The notes under the pieces: model-generated
Seen by the model: the letters and a program-made list of their open reading frames with translations, nothing else
Told to the model about the DNA's origin: nothing
The model's database searches: none
Program-made: the position numbers and the translations under genes
Shown here: positions 40,909-48,496 of the stretch, in pieces
How positions within the stretch are numbered: the first letter of the stretch is position 1
Layout: each line of letters starts with the position of its first letter
Source: an uncultured Clostridia bacterium
Lineage (GTDB): Bacteria > Bacillota > Clostridia > Christensenellales > CAG-917
Direction: 5' to 3'
NCBI GenBank assembly: GCA_934233745.1
Contig: CAKQGN010000007.1
Location: forward strand, 1-64,000
DNA: 64,000 nt

Positions 40909-43601
40909 TTTAATCCCATAATGGCATCAAATACTCGTTGAGCGTTGTTTTGATCATGATATTTGAAGAACTTATCCACTCTGTCCTCATAATCTCTCTT
41001 CATAACACAACCATTGCGAATATATTCGATTATTGTTGAAACTGTCTCACTCAGCGAATGTGTAACATCCCCGAAACCTTCTGTTTCATAGTCGATGAAA
41101 CCTTTATCATATGCGTGTCCTCCTGAGAAGAACTCTTTGTAATCAAATTGCGCATAAACAATTGGTTTCTTAAGATATAAAAAGTCAAAAACCGCAGAAG
41201 AGTAATCCGTCACAATGAGATTGCTATTGGCAAACGTCTTTGTATAATCGTCTTGGCACAGCGAAAAACAATTATCATCGTACCCTTTTTTATAATCGTT
41301 TACATTAATGTTTTGCAATACAAGCGGATGCGGTTTAAACTGCAGTTTATATCCATACTCTTTTAGCACTTTTTGAAGCTCTTCATTATGCAATAAAGCA
41401 TAATAGAATGAGTAAAAACTGCTATTCGGGCCGTAATCACCGTTTAAATACTTTCGCCATGTTGGCATAATAGTAATAATCTTCTTTGGTTCGTTGTACA
41501 AATAATCAAACCTTGGCAGCCCAGTTAACTTAACTTGTCTCTTACCATAAAAGTAATTACCTTTCAACAATGAATTATACTCCGGCATTGCACTAGTGCA
41601 AAAAATAGCAGGATTATACGTTAAACGATTGTGTTCTCTAGACAAATCTTGCGTAATTATGCCATGTTGCAAAAAAACGAACCTTCTTCGCGCTAAAATA
41701 TCTCTAAACGAGTCAAACGCAAATGGCTTGATTAGTCGAAAATCCACAATTGAACTTATTGCAACATCACTAATCAATGTCAACCATTGAAATCTTCTAG
41801 AATATTTGTCTACTATTCTTCCGTATTTCTTAACTTTTGATGCTACTTCCGATTTTGTATCATTTACTGCGAAATAAGTTTTAACATCTTTTCTCTTCTC
41901 CTGCATAAACCTAAAGAATGCAAAACCATTGTCTTCTGCTAAATAATTGCACCCAATAATCCATATCGGTTTCCTTAAAAAATGCTTTACAAACTGCGCA
42001 CAAAGTCTTATTAGAGGTGCAAGCTTCCTTTTCCCGTGTTCATTTGTCAACAAATAAGCATCATATTTTAACTCAAAATACAATCTTTCTTTTACTGTTG
42101 ATGATTTTATTATCAGTTCATTTTTATTAAATCTTATAATTCGTTTGTTGATATAGGCAAACTGTCTTTCATTTACTCTGTCAATAGGAAAAAGTCTTGA
42201 GAAATTATAATGTTTGATTCTATAATATCTTCCCTTATATAGAATATAAAATGAGATTTTCGATAACTCACCTATAGGATATCTTGCTGACAACAAGTAT
42301 TCTCCACCTATTAATTTGCCGTTTAAAAGCGTCTGATTATGTGTTGGCAAAACTCTAGTTTTATATTTCCTCCCTTTTTGATCTATAATATAAATACCTT
42401 CAAGTTGGTCTAACTCATTTTTGCCGATTTTTATGGTTGCATTTATCTGAGCCTTATCATCATCAATATCAATGGTTTCAAATTTTACCACCAAGTCTGA
42501 CATTTTTCCAATAACATATTCACTGCTTACGAAAAATACATCCAAATTATTCCTTTTAAGAACACATTTTACATTCCTATATAACTCATTGATTGTCGCT
42601 TTTTCATAATAAGAAATAACATCCTTCTTTTTGCTCAGGTAAAAAGCTGATGGCTTATAAAAAAGGATTCTCTCAAAAAAAGGACTTTTTTCTGCGTATT
42701 TCCAGAATCTAATCATAAGTGGTTCGTCCAAATAACATGGATGTAGCCACGGTTTCTCCAACATGTTATAATGAATAATAAATGGTTTTTTTCTAGCATT
42801 TACATATTCATTGTAAAGATCTTTTGGCAAATACATTGATAAGTTTTTCTCTGTTCTCGCACCAGAATTATAAGGATACGTGTTAAAACAGAGATTGAAC
42901 AAACTAATATTGTTTTTACATAAAACATTCAATCCATCTTGATCTGGATATAAAAATCTCTTGTCATTCGCAGCCGCAATCAAATTATCAAGAGTAAAAT
43001 CTTTTCTTAATTTAGACAAATTCATAAGTAATACACCAGAATTAAAATATTGTTCTGGATCAACACCTTGCAAAATGTCTTCAAAATAATTATCTGGTAA
43101 GCACGAGATCGCTGGATTGTATTTATACAAAATCATTCCGATGTCTCTTACTGCTCCTGCGTAATTATTATCAATATTCTTTTTAAAAAGTTTTGCAATA
43201 TCATCTTCAACGATCAAATCACAATCAAGATATATCATTTTGTCGTATGCTTTCATTATAAAAGGCATAAACAATCTATAATAAATCGCCTCAGTATAAT
43301 AGCTACACGATTTAAGATGGTATTTTTTAATTTCACTAGAAATATTGTATTCTCTAATTGATACATTTCTTTTTCCTCGCATCATGTTTTTCAATATACT
43401 GATATCATCTTTTCCAACACCCGAACATAAGACGATAATATCATAATTGTTTTTTTCAGACGAATTAAATAGAATTGACTGAATCGCAACAGAAACAAAT
43501 GGAATATAGTTCTTATCGGTTGCGAATACTATAGGAATATTGTGCGTTTCAAACGCTGGCACTATCTCGTTAAAGCCGTAATTATTATCTAAACTTGTCA
43601 T
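40905..43601 (-). CDS. Fused GT8 glycosyltransferase and CDP-glycerol glycerophosphotransferase (TagF-like)
   Basis: The 898-residue protein joins two enzymes. Residues about 18-310 are a GT8 domain (IPIVFATDKNYIPFVSVAIQ, DxD in MIYLDCDLIVED, later YPDQDGLNVL). Residues about 530-890 are a TagB/TagF domain (FLQHGIITQDLSREHNR, KPHPLVLQNINV, VTDYSSAVFDFLYLKKP). A middle segment of about 180 residues links them and is not recognised. It should attach a sugar and add polyol phosphate to a surface glycan. The gene is clearly AT-richer than its neighbours, with codons such as ATA and AAT common, which points to horizontal transfer. Confidence 0.86.
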   Translation of the reverse strand: MTSLDNNYGFNEIVPAFETHNIPIVFATDKNYIPFVSVAIQSILFNSSEKNNYDIIVLCSGVGKDDISILKNMMRGKRNVSIREYNISSEIKKYHLKSCSYYTEAIYYRLFMPFIMKAYDKMIYLDCDLIVEDDIAKLFKKNIDNNYAGAVRDIGMILYKYNPAISCLPDNYFEDILQGVDPEQYFNSGVLLMNLSKLRKDFTLDNLIAAANDKRFLYPDQDGLNVLCKNNISLFNLCFNTYPYNSGARTEKNLSMYLPKDLYNEYVNARKKPFIIHYNMLEKPWLHPCYLDEPLMIRFWKYAEKSPFFERILFYKPSAFYLSKKKDVISYYEKATINELYRNVKCVLKRNNLDVFFVSSEYVIGKMSDLVVKFETIDIDDDKAQINATIKIGKNELDQLEGIYIIDQKGRKYKTRVLPTHNQTLLNGKLIGGEYLLSARYPIGELSKISFYILYKGRYYRIKHYNFSRLFPIDRVNERQFAYINKRIIRFNKNELIIKSSTVKERLYFELKYDAYLLTNEHGKRKLAPLIRLCAQFVKHFLRKPIWIIGCNYLAEDNGFAFFRFMQEKRKDVKTYFAVNDTKSEVASKVKKYGRIVDKYSRRFQWLTLISDVAISSIVDFRLIKPFAFDSFRDILARRRFVFLQHGIITQDLSREHNRLTYNPAIFCTSAMPEYNSLLKGNYFYGKRQVKLTGLPRFDYLYNEPKKIITIMPTWRKYLNGDYGPNSSFYSFYYALLHNEELQKVLKEYGYKLQFKPHPLVLQNINVNDYKKGYDDNCFSLCQDDYTKTFANSNLIVTDYSSAVFDFLYLKKPIVYAQFDYKEFFSGGHAYDKGFIDYETEGFGDVTHSLSETVSTIIEYIRNGCVMKRDYEDRVDKFFKYHDQNNAQRVFDAIMGLK

Positions 43602-43604
43602 ATG

Positions 43605-44531
43605 TTATTTTATCGCCTCGAAGTTCAATAGAATTAAATATTTTATTTTTGTTTTTACTGTCGTCCTGTTTTTTAAGACTCCAATATGCTCGCACAGTTG
43701 TTTTGTGCTTTTTGCTATCTCTTTATGTTGCTTTCCGTTCAACTTCACAATGTCACGATACAGAAATTCAAACGCAAAATCGTAGAATTCCATATCGGCA
43801 CGTTTGCCGTGTTTGCCAAAATATTCATAGCATGTTTCGATTATTTTGATATGTCTTTTCACTCGCTCGACAGGATTTGACAAGAATACCATTTCGCTCG
43901 AATCTTGCCGGCAGTGATAGTATTTGTACAAAACGGAATCTATACAATTGACGCTTTCTGCCATCATTGTCGCTTCAAACTGAAATGCCAAATCTTCGCC
44001 CAGTGTCAATTTGTCAGGAAAACGTATTCCGTTCTTTCTCAAAAACTCCGTTTTATACGCACAGTGCCAAACATATGGCCACACATTTTTTTGAGTGTAG
44101 AAAAAGTTTTCTGGCTTTTTTTCATAACGTTTTGTTTCGATCTCTATATCATTCAAATGGTATTTTTCATTGCAATCTATCACCTTTGCTCCAAAAAAGA
44201 CCATTTCGGCGTCGCACTTTACCGAAAGAGTCCTGAGCGCATCGGGGAAATATTCATCGTCAGCATCGCAAAAAAGGATATACTCACCCATCGCTTCTCG
44301 TATGCCGATGTTGCGAGCATTTGATACGCCTTTGTGCGTGGATTTTATCACTCTAACAGCTGTCGAAAATACATCTTTAATTTTTGTTATCGTTCCATCT
44401 GTCGAACCATCGTCAACACAAATCACTTCTACCGATTCGTACTTTTGTTTTAACACAGAATCTATGCAACGCACAATTGTTTGCACTGCATTATACATCG
44501 GTATAACAACTGAAAACTTGTAACACGCCAT
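43605..44531 (-). CDS. Family 2 glycosyltransferase
   Basis: The 308-residue protein has a standard GT-A core: FSVVIPMYNAVQTIVRCIDS, VICVDDGSTDGT, GVSNARNIGIREAMGEYILF, CDADDEYFPDAL (DxD) and a helical C-terminus. The start is ATG 44531, one base after the glf stop. It is on the AT-rich side of the island with the fused gene and was probably acquired with it. The sugar and acceptor are unknown. Confidence 0.88.
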   Translation of the reverse strand: MACYKFSVVIPMYNAVQTIVRCIDSVLKQKYESVEVICVDDGSTDGTITKIKDVFSTAVRVIKSTHKGVSNARNIGIREAMGEYILFCDADDEYFPDALRTLSVKCDAEMVFFGAKVIDCNEKYHLNDIEIETKRYEKKPENFFYTQKNVWPYVWHCAYKTEFLRKNGIRFPDKLTLGEDLAFQFEATMMAESVNCIDSVLYKYYHCRQDSSEMVFLSNPVERVKRHIKIIETCYEYFGKHGKRADMEFYDFAFEFLYRDIVKLNGKQHKEIAKSTKQLCEHIGVLKNRTTVKTKIKYLILLNFEAIK

Positions 44532-44532
44532 A

Positions 44533-45630
44533 TTATTCTTCTTTCGCAATGTCCAAAGCCGAGCGAATCACTTTGTCCATGTCGTAGTATTTGTACTGTC
44601 CGAGTCTGCCGCCGAAGATTACGTCGGGACGCTCGGTTGCAATTTGCTTGTAACGCTCGTAAAGCGCGGAATTTGCCTCGTCGTTGACGGGATAGTAGGG
44701 CTCCATACCCTCTTGCCATTCGGTGGAATACTCATAACTGATCACGGTTTTTGATTGTGTACCGAACTCGAAATGTTTATGCTCGATAATGCGCGTATAG
44801 GGCGTTTGTCTGTCCGTATAGTTCATGACGGCTACGCCCTGATAGTTTGGTGTGTCAAGCACATGCGTGTCGAATCTGACCGTGCGGTATTGGAGCTTGC
44901 CAAACTTAAAGCCAAAGAACTCGTCAATCATACCTGTATACACGGTTTTGCTTGCGACATCTGGATTCTGCTTGACAAAATCAAAATAGTCGGTGTTTGT
45001 CTTTACGTCCGCGCCTTTGAGCATTTTTTCAATCATCGGCGTGTAGCCGCCGATGGGTATTCCTTGATATCGGTCATTGAAATAGTTGTTGTCAAAGGTA
45101 AAACGGCAAGGCAAGCGTTTGATGATAAACGCCGGCAAATCCTTGCAATCTCTGCCCCACTGCTTTTCGGTGTAGCCTTTAACCAGTTTTGTATAAACGT
45201 CCGTGCCGACAAGACTCAACGCTTGCTCTTCGAGGTTTTTCGGCTCGCCGATATTGAGATTTGCCACCTGTTCGGCGATTTTGGCGCGAGCCTCGTCGGG
45301 AGTCACAACGCCCCACAACTTGCTGAATGTGTTCATATTGAAGGGCAGATTGTACAATTCGCCGTTGTAGTTTGCCACGGGAGAATTGACATAGTTGTTG
45401 AATTCGGCAAACTCGTTGACAAAGTCCCACACTTCCTTGTCCGACGTGTGGAAGATATGCGCGCCGTAACGATGTACATTGATGCCCTCTACGGACTCTG
45501 TAAAGACGTTTCCTCCGATGTGGCTGCGTTTTTCAATGACGAGAACGCTTTTGCCTGCTTTGATTGCACAATGAGTGAATACCGCACCAAACAAGCCGCT
45601 TCCTACCACGAGATAATCGTAACGTTTCAT
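44533..45630 (-). CDS. glf: UDP-galactopyranose mutase
   Basis: The 365-residue flavoprotein begins YDYLVVGSGLFGAVFTHCAIKAG (FAD-binding GxGxxG) and contains RSHIGGNVFTESVEGINVHRYG (the HIGGN motif), GYTEKQWGRDCKDLP and FGGRLGQYKYYDMD. It interconverts UDP-galactopyranose and UDP-galactofuranose. The start is ATG 45630 with CGGAGGAAG upstream; the longer frame reads through rfbA. It is coupled to rfbA by a 4-bp overlap and serves the GlfT2-like enzyme in the same operon. Confidence 0.94.
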   Translation of the reverse strand: MKRYDYLVVGSGLFGAVFTHCAIKAGKSVLVIEKRSHIGGNVFTESVEGINVHRYGAHIFHTSDKEVWDFVNEFAEFNNYVNSPVANYNGELYNLPFNMNTFSKLWGVVTPDEARAKIAEQVANLNIGEPKNLEEQALSLVGTDVYTKLVKGYTEKQWGRDCKDLPAFIIKRLPCRFTFDNNYFNDRYQGIPIGGYTPMIEKMLKGADVKTNTDYFDFVKQNPDVASKTVYTGMIDEFFGFKFGKLQYRTVRFDTHVLDTPNYQGVAVMNYTDRQTPYTRIIEHKHFEFGTQSKTVISYEYSTEWQEGMEPYYPVNDEANSALYERYKQIATERPDVIFGGRLGQYKYYDMDKVIRSALDIAKEE

Positions 45631-46496
45631 ATTTCTTCCTCCGAAATCTTGAGAATATGTTGTCCGTAGGCTGTTTGCTCGCACGCCTTGCCGAGCGCCT
45701 TCAGTTGAGATTTTGAAATCCAAGCGTTCCGATAGGCTATCACCTCGATGCATGCAATATATATGCCCTCTCTGTTCTGAACGTTTTCAACAAAGTTGGA
45801 CGTTGTTATCATGCCGTCCGGACTGCCTGTGTCAAACCACACCAAGTCCTTGTCGAGCAATATGACGTCCAATTCACCATTTTGCAGATACGCCTTATTA
45901 ACATCTGTGATTTCAAGTTCTCCTCGCGCGGACGGTTTGAGATTTTTTGCAATGTCTATGGCTCTGTTGTCGTAGAAATACAGTCCCGGCACGGCGTAAT
46001 CCGATTTTGGATTCTTTGGCTTTTCCTCAAGGGATACCGCCTTGTGATTCTCGTCAAACTCCACGACGCCGAATGCTGTCGGATCTTTTACCCTATAACC
46101 GAATATCGTTGCGCCTTGTGTTTGTGTTGCTTTGCGCAATGCTTCGTTGAAATTCTGTCCGTAAAAGAAATTATCCCCGAAAATAAGGCATACCGAATCC
46201 GATCCTACGAAATCCGCACCTATAGTCAGTGCTTCCGCCGGGCCTTTGGCGACTTGCTGCACTTCATAACTCAGATTGATTCCGAATTGAGAACCGTCCC
46301 CCAGAAGCTCGATGAAACTCTCCTTGGCGTCGGGTGTAGAAATGATGAGGATATCCCTGATCCTCGCCTCCATCAGAACGGACAGCGGATAATAAATGAG
46401 CGGCTTGTCGTATATCGGTAAAAGGGCTTTTGTGACCGATTTGGTGATCGGAAACAGTCTAGTTCCCTTCCCTGCCGCAAGTATAATACCTTTCAT
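45627..46496 (-). CDS. rfbA: Glucose-1-phosphate thymidylyltransferase
   Basis: The 289-residue protein begins KGIILAAGKGTRLFPITKS, with SKALLPIYDKPLIYYPLS-like text (TKALLPIYDKPLIYYPLSV), GDNFFYGQNF, EEKPKNPKSDYAV and LVWFDTGSPDGMITTSNFV, matching RmlA. It makes dTDP-glucose, the first step to dTDP-rhamnose and other deoxy sugars. The rest of the rml pathway is not in the window. It has a GGAGGAAA site and is the first gene of the minus-strand glycan operon. Confidence 0.93.
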   Translation of the reverse strand: MKGIILAAGKGTRLFPITKSVTKALLPIYDKPLIYYPLSVLMEARIRDILIISTPDAKESFIELLGDGSQFGINLSYEVQQVAKGPAEALTIGADFVGSDSVCLIFGDNFFYGQNFNEALRKATQTQGATIFGYRVKDPTAFGVVEFDENHKAVSLEEKPKNPKSDYAVPGLYFYDNRAIDIAKNLKPSARGELEITDVNKAYLQNGELDVILLDKDLVWFDTGSPDGMITTSNFVENVQNREGIYIACIEVIAYRNAWISKSQLKALGKACEQTAYGQHILKISEEEI

Positions 46497-46677
46497 GTTT
46501 TCCTCCGTATTCGAGAATCCTGCGCCGAAAACGTCTCGACATCGATTCTCAGATTATACAATACCAAAACGTAGGACAGTGCCTAAACGCTCGGTAACAC
46601 AATTTATTTTACTTATTCATACGTGCGCACAACCGCACGAAAAGCATTATAATTGTGTGTGTTTTTATTGCAAATAG

Positions 46678-46710
46678 TCCGTAAAGCGCACAAAACCGCT
46701 CTTTTACGGA
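46678..46710. other. Hairpin behind the membrane protein gene
   Basis: TCCGTAAAGCG (46678-46688) pairs, with one bulge, with CGCTCTTTTACGGA (46697-46710). No strong U-tract follows on the minus strand, so it is a weak terminator candidate for gene 46721 in the 224-nt gap before rfbA. Confidence 0.45.
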
Positions 46711-46720
46711 AGAAAACAAA

Positions 46721-47230
46721 TCAATTGTTAAATCTAAGGTGTTTCAAAAATAATTTTTCAACTTTTACGCAATCGTCCTCTTTTTGAGAATAATTGCGAT
46801 CGTTTTCGGCGCTTTGAGTTGCAACCATCACCGTTATTACCGCCGCAACGACAAGACAGCACAATGTTGCGGACGCTAAGATGATACATATTGCCTCCGT
46901 GACGCCGACGATTGCAATATAGAACAAAACCATAAAAGAATTGGTGCCGAATACTCCGCGCATTGCCACATGCACGGATTCGAGAGTGTCTTTTGATATG
47001 TTTGCAACGAGGTAAGTTCGCAGGTCTGTGAAGAACACAATGCAGAGCACTGCCGCAACGTAAACAACGTCAACCAAATAGAAAAGCATGCGAAATCTTC
47101 TGAATATCCGCATAAGCATTGATCTAACGCGAGCATTAAGATTTACTCTGCTGCCGGACTTTTCTGCAATTGCAAAAAAAATTTGCATACACGCAATCAC
47201 CGCAAACCCGACTGCAAACACACCTTTCAT
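46721..47230 (-). CDS. Small multi-pass membrane protein of unknown function
   Basis: The 169-residue protein has four hydrophobic segments: residues 1-20, then about 48-68 (MLFYLVDVVYVAAVLCIVFF), 98-118 and 118-140. A basic loop (RVRSMLMRIFRRFRM) follows the first segment. The soluble C-terminus is charged (NDRNYSQKEDDCVKVEKLFL). I recognise no family. ATG 47230 follows a purine-rich AAGGGTAAAAAAAGG. It lies between the glycan operon and the TIR locus and may be independent of both. Confidence 0.6.
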   Translation of the reverse strand: MKGVFAVGFAVIACMQIFFAIAEKSGSRVNLNARVRSMLMRIFRRFRMLFYLVDVVYVAAVLCIVFFTDLRTYLVANISKDTLESVHVAMRGVFGTNSFMVLFYIAIVGVTEAICIILASATLCCLVVAAVITVMVATQSAENDRNYSQKEDDCVKVEKLFLKHLRFNN

Positions 47231-47435
47231 CCTTTTTTTACCCTTTTATAATCCATTTCATCGCATGCGGCCAGCCTCTTGGCTATCACATCGATTTTTC
47301 CGCACTTTTACAGTTCTAATATCAATTATTATTTATATCATAACAAAAACATACAAAAAGTGCAACCCTTTTGTATATTCGAGTTTGAACCCCGAATTGC
47401 TATAAATAGTTATACGAATTTACCAAAACTAATTA

Positions 47436-47468
47436 TTAGTTTCCGGGACTCTTGATGTTGGCTTGTGC
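47436..47468 (-). pseudogene. Diverged copy of the 3' end of ppdK
   Basis: The 33 bp align to the last 33 bp of ppdK (48497-48529) with 26 identities, including the stop codon and a nearly unbroken 21-bp core. Translated on the minus strand it reads AQANIKSPGN and stop, against AQANIKNPRK and stop in the gene. It lies 1,061 bp downstream of the real ppdK end, with only the TIR gene between. It looks like one side of a direct repeat that flanks an insertion. Confidence 0.65.
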
Positions 47469-47602
47469 CGTTGACTTCTAAGGTAAAGCGAATTATTACC
47501 GGTCTGTCACTTATGGATTAACCTTATTATGATAGGTTTTTTACAGCCAAATTTCCGTTGTCGTTATGGCGCAATTGCGCATCTTTTCTCTGCCGTTAAC
47601 AC
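47469..47602. other. Gap behind the TIR gene
   Basis: No gene is visible. It holds a terminator-like AACCT/AGGTT hairpin with T run on the plus strand (47520-47542) and a GCGCAATTGCGC palindrome near 47571. The region from 47231 to 47435 is AT-rich and otherwise featureless. Confidence 0.4.
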
Positions 47603-48376
47603 TTAACAATCGCCTACCGGTATGACGTTTATCAACGCTTTTACCGATTCGATGGGATTGTCAAAACTCCAGAATACACATTGGGTATTCATAAGTGCTT
47701 GCAACTCCCTGTTCTCAATCATATTTTGCCTTGTCACCGACTCGTCGATGAATATCGGAATAATAGTCTTACCTTCCGTTTTCGCACGAGAAATTTCATG
47801 CGAAACATATGATGAATTCATGCTTGGTTTGCTTACCAAAATAAAATAATATTTACTATCCCTTATAGCATTTTCAAACGAAGTCATCCAAGAGTCGCCC
47901 GAAAGAAGATTATTTTGGTTGTTCCATACGTGAAAGCCGAAACCATTTAATACCTCTACTATTTTTTCTGCAGCGACAGCGTCGCTATGCGCATACGACA
48001 AAAAAACGCTATTCGCGCGAGAAAAGCTGTCAACGGTTAGGTTTACTATTTGCTTTTGTTCAGCAACTTCGAGCGCACTGATCTTGTCGATGTCTATGGT
48101 TGCAAGCGTTCTTTTGCCTTGTTCTTTCACATAATTTAATTCACTTTGCACCCAGCGGCTTTTTCTTGCGTTTTGCGAATCGCACAGACAAAACCAAAGA
48201 CGAGCGTCGATTTCACGCTTTATCAAATCCGTGATTTCGTTCTCATCGGATAAAGAATGGAGATAGAACAAAATCGGCTCGTATCCTCTATCCTCAAACG
48301 TATTGCGCACCAGCCTGACTTTTGCCAAATCGGCGTGCGAGTGAGAGATAAAAATGTATTTATTTTCTTTTTCCAT
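47603..48376 (-). CDS. Tandem dual-TIR domain protein (putative NADase immune effector)
   Basis: The 257-residue protein consists almost wholly of two TIR domains. The first opens KYIFISHSHADLAKVR and has the candidate catalytic Glu in SRWVQSELNYV. The second opens NSVFLSYAHSDAVAAEK and has its Glu in SSYVSHEISRA. Both keep the beta-A F-x-S-x-x-H/D pattern. Bacterial TIR domains of this kind cleave NAD or make cyclic ADP-ribose signals in anti-phage defence (for example Thoeris). No partner sensor, SMODS or helicase gene is adjacent. The start (ATG 48376) lacks a good ribosome site; a TTG 27 nt upstream is possible. It lies between ppdK and a copied ppdK 3' end. Confidence 0.82.
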   Translation of the reverse strand: MEKENKYIFISHSHADLAKVRLVRNTFEDRGYEPILFYLHSLSDENEITDLIKREIDARLWFCLCDSQNARKSRWVQSELNYVKEQGKRTLATIDIDKISALEVAEQKQIVNLTVDSFSRANSVFLSYAHSDAVAAEKIVEVLNGFGFHVWNNQNNLLSGDSWMTSFENAIRDSKYYFILVSKPSMNSSYVSHEISRAKTEGKTIIPIFIDESVTRQNMIENRELQALMNTQCVFWSFDNPIESVKALINVIPVGDC

Positions 48377-48450
48377 CGTTCTTTTTGCAATATTCAGCGT
48401 CAATTCGGCGTTAATAGCCGCAAAAATCCTTCAACGCATTTGGGGTATGA

Positions 48451-48476
48451 AAACAGCCGTTTTGCAACGGCTGTTT
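48451..48476 (-). terminator. ppdK terminator
   Basis: AAACAGCCGTT-TTGC-AACGGCTGTTT, 11-bp stem, 21 nt past the ppdK stop; on the minus strand it is followed by TTTTC. It isolates ppdK from the TIR gene. Confidence 0.82.
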
Positions 48477-48496
48477 CTTTCTTTAATCCAAACAGA

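Noticed and set aside
48376..48403. TTG start for the TIR protein nine codons upstream
   Set aside because: It has no better ribosome site than ATG 48376, and the added residues precede the TIR fold without similarity; it remains possible.
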